Below are positions 44,601-51,308 of a stretch of 64,000 nucleotides of DNA, in pieces. A program made the translations under genes and the position numbers. The notes below the pieces were generated by a model. It was not told where the DNA came from, made no database searches, and was given only the letters and a program-made list of their open reading frames with translations. Positions within the stretch are counted from its first letter, which is position 1. Each line of letters opens with the position of its first letter. Origin of the DNA: Tubulanus polymorphus. Its lineage: Eukaryota; Nemertea; Palaeonemertea; Tubulaniformes; Tubulanidae. Where the stretch lies: positions 1,706,072-1,770,071 of the forward strand of contig NC_134034.1 in the NCBI RefSeq assembly GCF_964204645.1, in the 5' to 3' direction.

Positions 44601-47581
44601 CTGGTGGCCGCAATCGGTAGTTGATCCATAGACGAATGGTAGCTCCACTGCTGCTGCTGCTGCTGCTGCTGCTGCATGAGTTTCGCATCGGGCTGTCTCC
44701 TACGGGTTGGTAGAGTAGCCGACCCACTCGTAGCACCGGTCGACAGAGTACGCGCTCGACCTCCCGGGGAAACCCGCTCGCCGGGGGTGGCTCCCCCTAG
44801 CGTATGATACCGACGATAATTAACGACGTGCTTCCTCATTTTCCGGTTATCCGTTGCTCCCGACAACGTCAGTCCGAACGAACGCCCGAACTTTAAATCC
44901 TGCTCCGTCGAAACTCTCAATCCCGATTGGCCGGTAAACGACGTGCGTGATTGGCTAGAATTCTCCGCGGATATGGCGTATTTACGATCATCCTCGGAAG
45001 TAACACGTAATCCGACACCAGGTGGCGCTATTCGAAACCCTTCGCGATTGAAGTCGGGGTTATTTTCGGGCGTAACGCTCGGCGCACACCAATTGACGTA
45101 AATCGCCTCGCCGGACTTTTTACCGGCATCAATCTTTGGCGTATCGATACACGGAGGATCTATAATCGATTCGTCTTCGACACCGACGAGATATTCCTGG
45201 AACGTTTTCAACGAACCTCCGACCGACAACAGATCATCGCCATGGCAATCCGCCCCGTAGAAACAATCGTCGTCAAGTGCGGTCGTTGCTACGGGCGTTG
45301 CTGACGGCAGCGAGAATTTCCGCGCGTGGTATCGCCCGGTCGCGACGCGGGTTTTACCGCCTCCTCCGAAACTTCGACGCCTCGCGACGCAGTTGTCTTC
45401 GTACTCCGCGCGACCTCGACTTCGGTAATAATCGCCCGGCGCGTAATTCTCGTAATTCTCGTTGTCGTCGCGGTAACCGACGATTTTGAAATAATCCGAG
45501 AAATTGGTCGTCGTCGGCGCGGTTACGACCGATTGTTGCACCTGATCCAATTCGGCGAGAATTCCGCGCAGGTTTTTACCGGCAGCTCCTGCAGCGGCAG
45601 GCTGGTGCGCATCGGGTCGTCTGTACCATTCATCTCGCGGATCTACTGCCGGTGGATGCTGCTGCTGCTGCTGCTGATGTAACGATGGTGTTTGTAAATA
45701 TCTCTGAACGGGAGGAGGTTCAATCCATACTCCTGATGTCGCACCTGATGAGCAGATACCGCTGCTGCGTAGACCTGTTTGTATCTGTTGCTGCTGCTGC
45801 TGCTGTAGAGGTCTCCTCACTTCATACGCTGCAAACCAATAGAGACAATTTTTCAAATTCATTTTTGGATTAATAGAATAAAATAACTAAATTATTTAAA
45901 TTACTTTAATTATTACTATTACTATCAAAAGTAGAAATTCCCAAAAGTTTATACCTTGTTTCTCATTTCTGTGGAGATTAAAAGTTGACCCAACCGGCGA
46001 CCTATCTACCCTGCACATGTACATTACTTTTTTTAAATCACAATCAAGCTAACATTAACAGACCTGCCGAGTTATGATGTAACGAACTGATTACAAATTC
46101 TATTGCAGTTAGGAGAAACAAAGCATCCCTTTATTCTAGCCTAAAATACCACAAAACTTTACGGATTTCAATTAAGATAGAAACCCAAAAAGGCCAAACT
46201 TTCCTTGAGAAGTTATTAAAATCGATCTTTACAACAGCTTAGAAAAAGAGGCTTGAACAGGACCTGCGAACTTGTTTAATCAACTTTTGAACAATTTTTC
46301 CCTGATAGTAAAGCCTAAGTTGAAGCGACTTTTGAGCCACCCAGCCCTATAACTTCATTGCTTGGATAGTTCTTACAGACACTTAATAGTAGGCCACAAG
46401 TTTAGTTGCACATTCACCGGTTTGATTGATGCAAAGATTCCATTGCAATGATTGAAATCTATTGGCAAAACTTGGTCCGACTGCCCGAATAAACCGATTT
46501 AAAAGTCAACCACCTCTAAACCCATCTCTCCCTTGCCTTCATTCATTATTAGCCGGCTAACTACAGGTTTTATAAATGTTTACACAAATAATTAGTTAGT
46601 ATGAAACACCTACCGGTACGGGAGCGTGCAGGGTAAATATTCACAGGTGTGAAGAGAAAGAGAGAGAGTAGAGAGAACAGAGAGGAAGGAATTTGATGAT
46701 TACATTTTACCAATAACAGATACCATCTGGACAGAGTTAACTATAAAATAGCTGATACATCAATCTGTGTGAATCTGTGAATCTATCTAAGGGAACGGCT
46801 CAGATACACGCAGACCAGACACTAAACAGATAGCCGGGCTAGATAAGTAAATAAACTCGCGATCATTTTTTTAAGCATGTTGTATCTTTTATTTGCGTGG
46901 CAGTAAAGTGCCGTAGCATGGCGGGCCGTCGTGCTAAAACCCCTCAGCGAGAACACCGTAGCCCGTTCAATAAATTGTAGTAAGTCACAAAATTGACATA
47001 AAAAATAGGGCAGCTTCAGATCAATGAGTCGTAGGGCCCCTGATCAGTAGAATCGAAAAAATAAATTGGAAATCATTCCGATTCGAGAGTATCTTTAAAT
47101 TTGCCAAATTTCACAGCAAGGAACGATAACATTAACAGTCAGGCCTATTAAACTAAATCAATAAAACTTAAAAATCTCACGTAGATTATGGATGAGTTCT
47201 GAGCTCCACAATCGGGTAGGTCTACAATCCTTTGAAGGGGGATGGACCTAAAAAAATTGGAATGGGCGCTTAATTTGGAGGCAGATTCTGCAATGCGAGG
47301 GCTGCAAGTGTAAAACATTAGAAGGGGGTTCTGGTAGCCGGCCTCCCACAGAAAAGGTAAGACAAAATTAGGGGCTTTTATTGCCCTTTTCGCGGCCCAT
47401 TTGAGTCTCCAATCCACCATTGGTATTTGGTTTAAAAAGGGATCATCGTATTTTGACGGACAATTTTCTTGAATTTTTCACGCATTATTATAACTCACCC
47501 CCGGCAACATCGTTCACTCTCATTGAAGAACGGCTTCTTCTGTGACGCTGCATTTTGTTTTTGGGCCGATACGAAGAAAAC
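19741..47581 (-). CDS. p140Cap/SKT (SRCIN1/KIAA1217)-like scaffold protein, 17 exons, 1,984 aa
   Basis: Joining 17 minus-strand exons gives 5,955 nt with every phase matching at GT/AG borders: 47499-47581 (ATG at 47551-47553), 44492-45828, 44002-44133, 34276-34471, 31359-31557, 30228-30381, 29213-29375, 28335-28536, 27400-27545, 27245-27292, 25391-25590, 24771-24889, 24265-24395, 23798-23873, 23634-23717, 23224-23368, 19741-22308. Residues about 574-650 (HIDTVKALFVRSF, NVYYELEHVRDIQDRS) match the conserved N-terminal block of p140Cap/SKT proteins. Residues about 814-835 (MAKMEAQLASLTAWVQ) and 879-1129 match their coiled-coil/AIP3-like region. The tail (1130-1984) is disordered, with a Lys/Glu-rich helix, polyproline stretches and a 20-residue repeat. 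In vertebrates the family scaffolds actin-linked adhesion and Src/Csk signalling; its role here is inferred. Length is near human KIAA1217. The start may lie further upstream, because the frame stays open to the exon border. Confidence 0.9.
20095..20485 (-). repeat. Coding 60-bp minisatellite in exon 17
   Basis: Six full copies and a degenerate seventh of a 20-residue unit TSQQPPRGRGGMSEALPPPP. All length changes keep the frame. Changes such as RGQGG, LTEAL and SEVLP show the copies are not freshly amplified. Confidence 0.9.
22381..23015. repeat. 40-bp minisatellite in intron 16
   Basis: About 15 units containing CTGCAGGG and the imperfect palindrome CTGGTTTTATAGACCAG. The same palindromic core appears in the array at 39.9-40.8 kb and in fold-back elements at 42.1-42.4 kb. 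Confidence 0.95.
23224..23368 (-). CDS. p140Cap-like exon 16
   Basis: 145 nt. Continues LSTVQENQVPNPPNFH and NAILANIQAMVPDHDARM. Acceptor GTTTTCAG, donor GAG|GTGAGC. Confidence 0.88.
23634..23717 (-). CDS. p140Cap-like exon 15
   Basis: 84 nt coding FLREEPEHIDNCLRRCKK and LTGTLYTLK. An internal GTAAG (after CGTCGAT) would break the frame, so the downstream donor AAAAAG|GTAACA is used. Confidence 0.85.
23798..23873 (-). CDS. p140Cap-like exon 14
   Basis: 76 nt coding FPKLMDEMKSVMAGEMEIV, helical, in phase with exons 13 and 15. Acceptor TTGACAG, donor AC|GTAAGT. Confidence 0.88.
23956..24228. repeat. About 77-bp tandem repeat, 3.5 copies, intron 13
   Basis: AGCAGGGATTTGAACCTGAT and CACAGTACAAACCCCTGTCC recur with small indels. 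Unit length varies between about 72 and 80 bp. Confidence 0.9.
24265..24395 (-). CDS. p140Cap-like exon 13
   Basis: 131 nt coding DLESAVEDLRNGVVSKR and LSLSQVSRSLAELK, coiled-coil. Acceptor TTTTATTTTTAG, donor AAAG|GTGGGT. Confidence 0.9.
24491..24769 (-). pseudogene. Two partial tandem copies of exon 12 with splice donor
   Basis: 24492-24570 and 24632-24710 repeat the last 79 nt of exon 12 and its GTAAATATC donor, in a unit of 139-140 bp. Each copy is preceded by CTCACAG, a possible acceptor. Spliced in after exon 12 they would shift the frame and soon hit TAG, so they are non-functional or would trigger decay. Confidence 0.85.
24771..24889 (-). CDS. p140Cap-like exon 12
   Basis: 119 nt, helical (RAQRQTLNTSITLYQSDSQR). 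Its 3' 79 nt plus donor have been tandemly copied twice just downstream in the intron. This copy alone has the full 5' part and fits both neighbouring phases. Confidence 0.88.
24890..25390. repeat. GGAGG/GAGGTTT-rich intron 11
   Basis: Low-complexity purine-rich sequence with recurring GGGAGG, GAGGTTTGAG and AGGAGAGG. No defined unit. A similar GAGGTTA-rich stretch occupies about 43190-43700. Confidence 0.6.
25391..25590 (-). CDS. p140Cap-like exon 11 (coiled coil)
   Basis: 200 nt. Heptad-rich LQSLRSKARELSSEVKQLRR and MRDMIYETGKELQ, the start of the long AIP3-like helical region. Acceptor TTGTAG, donor CAG|GTAATC. Confidence 0.9.
26944..27236. repeat. Cluster of ACATGTACATGT-type palindromes, intron 10
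   Basis: Many copies of ACATGT, ACATGTAC and ACATGTGCATGT, loosely spaced. A second cluster lies at about 30412-30700 in intron 5. Confidence 0.75.
27245..27292 (-). CDS. p140Cap-like exon 10 (microexon)
   Basis: 48-nt microexon, readable only when both neighbours are joined (phases 2 and 1). Encodes DRKERQCLPPASLKP. Acceptor GTTTACAG, donor CAG|GTATTA. Confidence 0.8.
27400..27545 (-). CDS. p140Cap-like exon 9 (coiled-coil start)
   Basis: 146 nt. DRMAKMEAQLASLTAWVQ closely resembles the family's conserved first coiled-coil segment. A Ser-rich tail follows. Donor GGCA|GTAAGT. Confidence 0.9.
27762..28320. repeat. 35/38-bp minisatellite, intron 8
   Basis: About 15 units ending GATTGAAGGTAGCCTG, in two alternating types: GAGTGGCACTCAGCGG (palindromic GAGTGGCACTC) and GATTGATGGAGCTCAGCGG. 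Confidence 0.95.
28335..28536 (-). CDS. p140Cap-like exon 8
   Basis: 202 nt, Ser/Asn/Gly-rich linker ending GQST. Acceptor TTTATCTAG, donor AC|GTGAGT. Confidence 0.85.
29213..29375 (-). CDS. p140Cap-like exon 7
   Basis: 163 nt. Pro/Ser/His/Gln-rich with several SP motifs and PQSPQRSGSRSSSR, a plausible phosphorylation-rich, SH3-binding linker. Acceptor TTTATTTTCAG, donor GAGAG|GTACGT. Confidence 0.85.
29433..29870. repeat. Two (TAA)n tracts with duplicated flank
   Basis: TAA repeats at about 29435-29500 and 29561-29675 are each followed by TCTTAAATAGCGCTAAT(T/C)(T/C)AGCTCATGAAAA. The second flank continues to CGCTCAGAGCGCTT and AGAGGAAATGTTTAAGCTGC, which looks like an interspersed element with a TAA tail. 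Confidence 0.75.
30228..30381 (-). CDS. p140Cap-like exon 6
   Basis: 154 nt. Completes VRDIQDRSVLKIQ across the junction with exon 5, then a Ser/Pro/Gln-rich linker. Donor GAG|GTTAGT, acceptor TTATTACAG. Confidence 0.88.
30412..30700. repeat. Second ACATGTACATGT cluster, intron 5
   Basis: AACATGTACATGTTA repeated in tandem at 30414-30465, then scattered AACATGTA copies up to about 30690. Confidence 0.7.
30798..31084. mobile_element. MITE-like element, TIR TTAACCCTTTCAG
   Basis: Begins TTAACCCTTTCAGAGC and ends GCACTGAAAGGGTTAA (inverted). Contains several near-palindromes CACCGCAGTGCGGTG and CACCGCACTGCGGTG. Flanking TTA/TAA could be a target-site duplication. Confidence 0.6.
31190..31293. 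mobile_element. Partial second copy of the 30.8-kb MITE-like element
   Basis: Matches about 30980-31084 of the neighbouring element: TCAATACACCGCAGTGCGGTG, ACTAGCAAAATCC, then CACTGAAAGGGTTAA. It lies 105 bp away in the same intron. Confidence 0.65.
31359..31557 (-). CDS. p140Cap-like exon 5 (conserved N-terminal block)
   Basis: 199 nt encoding VVFLIFRDETKRAILPNEI, then HIDTVKALFVRSF and NVYYELEHV. This is the most conserved segment of the family and the main reason for the identification. Confidence 0.92.
31790..32225. repeat. Degenerate GTAGCTG/GACAGGTGCAGT minisatellite, intron 4
   Basis: CCGGTAGCTG or CAGTAGCTG followed by ACAGGTGCAGT recurs about ten times with variable spacing. Confidence 0.75.
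32283..32312. repeat. (GACA)n microsatellite
   Basis: Seven and a half GACA units. A GA/CT-rich imperfect stretch follows at 32364-32443. Confidence 0.95.
32578..33031. repeat. 15-bp TACTGATACATCGCA minisatellite with higher order
   Basis: Runs of 15-bp units separated by TGATACTCATACTGGA spacers, giving blocks of 5, 5, 6 and 1-2 units. The periods keep frames open on both strands; not coding. Confidence 0.95.
33545..34055. repeat. 77-bp tandem repeat, about 6.5 copies, intron 4
   Basis: Unit contains AATAGAGGATTCCACTTGTG, GGATCCACCAGGTGTCACTA and GAGCAGTAGGATATCAACTA. The inner copies are nearly identical; the ends are diverged. Confidence 0.95.
34276..34471 (-). CDS. p140Cap-like exon 4
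   Basis: 196 nt. Acidic DRYEDDMDDAAREAG segment then a basic TTSRTNEKPL linker into the conserved block. Acceptor preceded by an A/T run (TTTTTTTTAG), donor G|GTAAGT. Confidence 0.88.
34513..34980. repeat. 47-bp minisatellite inside a dispersed element, intron 3
   Basis: About nine units around GACTGGTCTTAAGTTGTTAG and ATTGGCTATAAAACTAAAA. The left end GGCCCGGTTCATAGTCGTGA also occurs at 39222-39300 with similar internal sequence, so both are copies of one dispersed family. Confidence 0.9.
35755..36215. repeat. 39-bp minisatellite, first array, intron 3
   Basis: Units ACAACTGTGGAACTGG then ATTCAGAGTCAAATTAAACC. About 12 copies. The same unit forms a second array at 41226-41735. Confidence 0.95.
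36603..37428. repeat. 60-bp minisatellite, about 14 copies, intron 3
   Basis: Unit around GATTAGTTACTAATGACGAC, CTTCTCATTCTCGATGACTT and CAACGATTCAGTAAAATTAT. Period 60 and one 3-bp deletion (about 37144) keep a minus-strand frame open for 268 codons. No splice sites support an exon. Confidence 0.95.
37850..38829. repeat. 18-bp minisatellite, about 54 copies, intron 3
   Basis: Unit GACTAAAACTGACACATG with variants ACAATG, ATACATG, ATAACAG and AAAACAAG. Open frames on both strands follow from the 18-bp period. Confidence 0.98.
39222..39405. repeat. Second copy of the 34.5-kb dispersed element
   Basis: GGGCCGGTTCCATAGTCGAG, GACTTAAGACC and TTAGGTTGTTAGATAAG parallel the start of the element at 34513, with a reversed-sense TAAGCCATGACTATGAAACC at 39332-39351 that suggests terminal inverted ends. 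Confidence 0.6.
39505..39670. repeat. About 20-bp GGCAGACGGGTCTCAGATTC minisatellite
   Basis: About eight units with alternating GGTCTCAGATT and GATCTCACATT. Ends in a GACGGACTGATC doublet. Confidence 0.9.
39905..40765. repeat. 57-bp minisatellite with 114-bp higher order, intron 3
   Basis: About 15 units: TATCAAAGTTATCCCTAGGG, ATAAATCC or ATAAATGC, TTAACCTGGGCCTGG, TTTTATAGACCGGG. Alternating unit types (GGGTTTATAAACTTGA versus GGTTTTATAGACTGGG) give a 114-bp dimer. Confidence 0.95.
40870..40985. repeat. 15-bp ACTGGGACCTCATA repeat
   Basis: About eight units of (T/A)ACTGGGACCTCA(T/G)(T/A), ending in ACTAGGACCTCAGTACTG. Confidence 0.9.
41226..41735. repeat. 39-bp minisatellite, second array, intron 3
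   Basis: About 13 units of the same 39-bp sequence as the array at 35755 (CACACAACTGTGGAACTGG, TCAAATTAAACCCA). Confidence 0.95.
42147..42253. mobile_element. Fold-back element A, 107 bp
   Basis: GCCCGGTTTTAGGGACTGGT and ATTACCTTTAACCC pair with GGTTAAAGGTAATACCAGTC and TATAAAACCGGGC. Almost the whole element is one hairpin with an AT-rich centre (ATTCATTATTAATTGA). Confidence 0.85.
42278..42386. mobile_element. Fold-back element B, 109 bp
   Basis: Close relative of element A, 24 bp away: CGCGGTTTTACGGACTGGT to ACCAGTCAGTAAAGACCGG, with an inner arm pair AACTCAATTCA and TCAATTGAGTT. The spacer contains CAACTGTGGAACTGG, the core of the neighbouring minisatellites. Confidence 0.85.
42404..42770. 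repeat. 60-bp minisatellite, about 6 copies, intron 3
   Basis: Unit AACTGTGGAACTGGTTCAAG, AACTGTGGAACTGAGTCCAT, AAATGTGGATCTGAGTACTG: three diverged 20-bp subunits sharing the TGTGGAACTG core with the 39-bp arrays. Frames are open on both strands because 60 is a multiple of 3. Confidence 0.95.
44002..44133 (-). CDS. p140Cap-like exon 3 (polyN)
   Basis: 44 codons, phase 0 at both ends. Ser/Gly-rich, ending in an Asn run from an AAC repeat (44010-44033) next to the donor ACA|GTAAGA. Confidence 0.85.
44492..45828 (-). CDS. p140Cap-like exon 2 (large, polyQ)
   Basis: 1,337 nt coding residues about 19-464. Contains several glutamine runs from CAG repeats (about 45790-45803, 45658-45675, 44648-44675), Tyr/Asp-rich and basic segments, and TLPTRRR. 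Acceptor TTTGCAG, donor AAC|GTGAGT. Mostly disordered. Confidence 0.88.
45951..46030 (-). mobile_element. Fragment related to the 15.6-kb TIR element, intron 1
   Basis: On the minus strand AAAGTAATGTA, GGGTAGATAGG, a CGCCGG box, GGGTCAAC and GAGAAACAAGGTAT occur in the same order as at 15756-15833. Only one end is present. Confidence 0.5.
46031..47498. other. Rest of intron 1 of the p140Cap-like gene
   Basis: No exon or clear repeat seen apart from a short GA run near 46655. The minus-strand 90-codon frame at 47148-47420 is not supported by splice sites. Confidence 0.3.
47499..47581 (-). CDS. p140Cap-like exon 1 (start codon)
   Basis: ATG at 47551-47553 in AACAAAATG context. 18 codons plus one base, then the donor G|GTGAGT. 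A CAG acceptor borders the exon at 47582, so at least one 5' exon exists. The frame is open upstream of the ATG within the exon. Confidence 0.7.
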
Positions 47582-48117
47582 CTGTGACGAGAAAATACGA
47601 ATAAAATCACATCAATTTCTTACCAAAAACTTTGGATCAATAAAAATCAATGCGGCGCTGGGGTTACTGTGTCGAAGGCCGGAATCCAGCGGACCAGGAA
47701 CCAGATAATAAAATAGGCTACCTAAGGCTCCTCGGCCTACTAAAACTAAAACTAAAAGTTGTATGTAGGCCTACTCTGACTCCTCGGACCCCGTCGGAGA
47801 GAGACGGAGCGGAGGGAGGGAGGAGAGTCCAGGACCAATCTGATGAGTCGGGATGGCATTCAACGGCACATTCACTGGCACGCGAGGGCTCAATTAGCCT
47901 GCCAGAATCAAATTATTCCACAAAAAAAACAACTAATTAGAATGTCATTTCATTAATTAACCACAAAATTAATTAATTACCTGGGACGGCGAACTGTCAA
48001 AGTGGACTGTCAATTCAAATCAAGCGCCCCCACACTTCTCCGGTAATCCTAATCCCCGGACACAGACTTTATATCGGTTTGGACTAAGACACTTCCTCCC
48101 TCACATGCCAGGGGAAT
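47582..48117. other. Region upstream of p140Cap-like exon 1
   Basis: Probably includes a 5' UTR intron and possibly an upstream exon or promoter. The stretch 47760-47840 is GC-richer (CTCGGACCCCGTCGGAGAGA). No TATA box or defined exon could be established. Confidence 0.3.
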
Positions 48118-49332
48118 GCCGATTGGATGAGGAGGACTCCTCGTGAAGTCGGAGGCGTCAGCGGTCGTACTAAAATTTGAAAAAGACTCCGAATTTAATT
48201 CATAAATTATTTAGACCCACTTCCGCAGTTCTAGAATTCAGATTTCGCTCGTCAGTTACCCATCGAGAATAAACTAATAATGACTTAAGATTTTAACTCT
48301 CACCCGTAATTCATGGCCAGCTGCAATGTCGGTTGTCCACATCAATTAATTCGTAACCGATGTCTAACTTTTTGTTTTTAAGCTTTAGATAGAAATTAAT
48401 TTCTTGTTGGGTCTCAAACCGTGAATGTTAGTTTATGTATGTATCTATGTATGTATTGTGAAACTCAACAGCCCTCCCTTAATCAATTACTATTCGAACA
48501 CGGGTCAGGATTCATCCTCAATGTTTTTAGATAACTAACTACTAGTCAAATATCTTCACTCGGTAATTGAGATTGTGTGTAATTAATTATCTTTGTATTG
48601 TAATTATCTTGTAATTCGGTAATTTGAAATCGTTTGTAATTAGCTTCGTCTTATTCTATATAAATACCAGTATGATATGTAAATTTAATCACTTGCGCTA
48701 TGCCTGAAGAGGGGATGATGTAACTCCCGAAAACGTTCGCTTAATAGATATATATATAACTCATTAGAAATTAAGATTTGTACTGTTGTTGCTTCTATGG
48801 ATCTTGAACTATCTAGACTCTCTACCTAAGATCATTTTGGTTTTGATTAACACAAATTATTCGACACGAGAATCCAGTCAATCATCCCCTTTTCATTGTT
48901 ATGACACCTTCTAAACATTTCATGGCAGATAGCTCCTAAAATTGAGGAGAAAGTGGTGATAATGGTAAATTTTCTGTATGTAATCAGTCCTTGGTCGTTT
49001 TTTCTGGTATTGATTAGGGGGACCGGTTCTTAGGGTGGATACTCATTTATTTCGGGTGGATCAAGGTGGATAAGTGTAGTTATGCATATGAAATGTAAAA
49101 AGGTGGATGGGCAAAACCAGTCTCTAATTGACGATAAAGACCGGCAATCAGTCTAGTGCAACACATATCTTAGTTACAGAATCTTGTAAGATTTTGGATA
49201 CGTGAGATAAAATAGAATATGGAGTTTTTTCTGGGATGGCGTTCCATACGATCTGATCGGACAAACCGCAACTAAGTGCAAAAATTGACCGATACCACGA
49301 CGATAACAAGCAGTTAACAACCCAATCATTGC

Positions 49333-49338
49333 TTTATT
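49333..49338 (-). other. Poly(A) signal, peptide gene 1
   Basis: AATAAA on minus, about 147 nt after the stop; conserved in all four copies. Confidence 0.7.
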
Positions 49339-49484
49339 CACTCGAAGTTTTGTTGAATCGCATTATATAAGAAGAGATGTGAGTTACAGATATGAATTCA
49401 ATTCGTGCTTTTTCTAAACGTACACACGAACCAGTCAGACTGTCGGTAATCTGAATGCGGTTCAGTTTCATAATCGGATATTCC

Positions 49485-50571
49485 TTACGATGCACATACA
49501 AGAGCTTTTTGGTCACATATAAATTTGCCGCAACAATCACTGGTTTGATAACATCTATTGGTGAAGTGTCCGCAACCTATAAGATAAACAGGCGTACAAT
49601 TAGAAATTGAATGTTGAAGTAACGCGCTTTTTACTTTAAATGGAAACGAAAAGTTGACGAGAGAAATCCCACAATAACAAAGCCAAAATTGAAAAATTAT
49701 ATATCGGAACGATTGTATTTGAGGAGCGGCGTTTCGGCTAACAACTGTTAACACTGTCATCAGGCGTACTCATATAGTTGCTCCAAATAGTCGAATAGTT
49801 GAACCTCGACCGGTAGACCACTGCAACTAGTGACCGTGAATATGCCGTGAGCCCGAACATTGAGAGGTGAGAAAGCACCCGCACAAATCCCAATTTAATC
49901 CTCCCCATTCTGAGCGAGTATTTATTTGTCTTGTCTCAGCGTGTTAAAGCTCACTGACAAACCCATTTTCCATTTCTATTTACAGTTATATGCACTCCTG
50001 TCAACCTACTGAACTATTTGTTGACATCGTTATTTTATTGAAGTTTTTCGTGAATGCACCTAAATAAAGATTTAACGTAATGAGGAGAGCTAGCGTGTTG
50101 TGTTTCACTCGGCGTCTAATTGAGTTGAATAATTCGCCGACGTGAACTTACAGAAACGATGCACGTCGATTTCTGTTATTCATTCGTTCTAATTCTTCAA
50201 TGAAACAGGTTCAAGACATGTTATGTGCTTCAATCAATAGGCTAGGGGATTCTTGATTTCTACATTAATCTATTTCTTATTGCGCCAATTGAATTTAGAG
50301 AAATTACAGGAGAACAAAATGGAAAGTCATCGAAAAATTGTAGACAGCAGATAGCTAGTGTTTTTATGTGTGTACTGTTGCCTGAAATGCATTTTTTTTT
50401 CGATTGGTTACTAATTACTTCATGTTTAAAACCTTAACCTATCAATTTCTGTGAAAAAAATCGATGAAATGTATTAGTATCCCATAGTCGTTACTCACCA
50501 TTTACAACTGACGCGGCACTGACCATAATCATCAGAGCGGCACACGCACGATATATCAAACTAGCCAACAT
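49485..50571 (-). CDS. Secreted six-cysteine (ICK-like) peptide 1
   Basis: Coding exons 50499-50571 (24 codons plus 1 nt) and 49485-49576, together 54 residues. The first is a signal peptide (basic Arg8, hydrophobic core, Ala/Val-rich end) up to the splice donor AATG|GTGAGT. The second encodes a short mature peptide beginning Gly-Cys, with spacing C-x6-C-x5-CC-x4-C-x6-C, typical of inhibitor cystine knot peptides (C-C-CC-C-C framework). There is no propeptide. A CAP-proximal non-coding exon, a TATA box and an AATAAA complete the gene. ICK peptides act as venom toxins, antimicrobials or protease/channel modulators; which applies here is unknown. The intron is 922 nt. The identification rests on the cysteine pattern and on conserved gene structure in four copies. 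Confidence 0.85.
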
Positions 50572-50729
50572 TTTTTGTCACCTACAATTTCAATTCTAAA
50601 GAAGTATTTGAAGCATTCTTTATCTCTCATATAACTGATTCTCCCCTCTCCGTTTGTGCTTTATTGACTTTTGCTCGAAAGGATTTTTATTATAAAATTT
50701 TAGAGGTTAATTAAGTTAGTTAATTAATA

Positions 50730-50936
50730 TTGCTTTGCCTTGCATTGTATTATAACTACAATCCACTTTCAGAACATGAATCCGAGAAGTTTGGCATACA
50801 TATCAAGATTTCATTGGGAGAAATCGATCCTAAATATGATCAAATTCAATTATCATCACGAGGATCTCATAGAATATATTCCTTTGTAATCAGACAATTC
50901 TTCAGTATGAAATTAGCATACTGCATGAGAAAATAA
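50730..50936 (+). other. Conserved 68-codon antisense frame, copy 1
   Basis: Plus-strand frame in the 5' UTR intron of peptide gene 1, kept at the same length in all four duplicated blocks (others at 55383-55589, 59212-59418, 62757-62963). The flanking DNA is equally similar, so conservation alone does not show coding. No domain recognised. Confidence 0.2.
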
Positions 50937-51047
50937 AACTGATAATAACGTGTCATTTCGAAGACTCATATAGTATATAAACAACAGTATATAAACCCGT
51001 ATTATAGCTCAGTCGCTCAGCAATCGTTCTATTACAGATGTACTTAC

Positions 51048-51113
51048 TTTGTCTAAACGATGACATCTACCGCAGTTGCTGTTAGTTATGACCAATACGT
51101 TTGAATATTTATA
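51048..51113 (-). promoter_or_regulatory. TATA box and non-coding first exon, peptide gene 1
   Basis: TATAAATA on minus at 51106-51113. A donor AAA|GTAAGTAC at 51047 ends a non-coding exon of about 30 nt, and the acceptor ATTGTAG|GTGAC lies just before the ATG. The same arrangement holds in all copies. Confidence 0.65.
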
Positions 51114-51308
51114 GAAGCACAGAAAGTTAATACGCAGTTTGCAGAATTTGCTTTTCTATTCACGATGTTGGTTCATCGGACGCAAATTTCAGTAACTCGA
51201 GTCGTAATTGCAGCAGGTGGTAAAATATGAAGCATGAATTATTTTATTTTTCGATCGAATGTCTAGTCATAATATTGCTTGCATTAATAAAATATATAGT
51301 TTCGCTTA

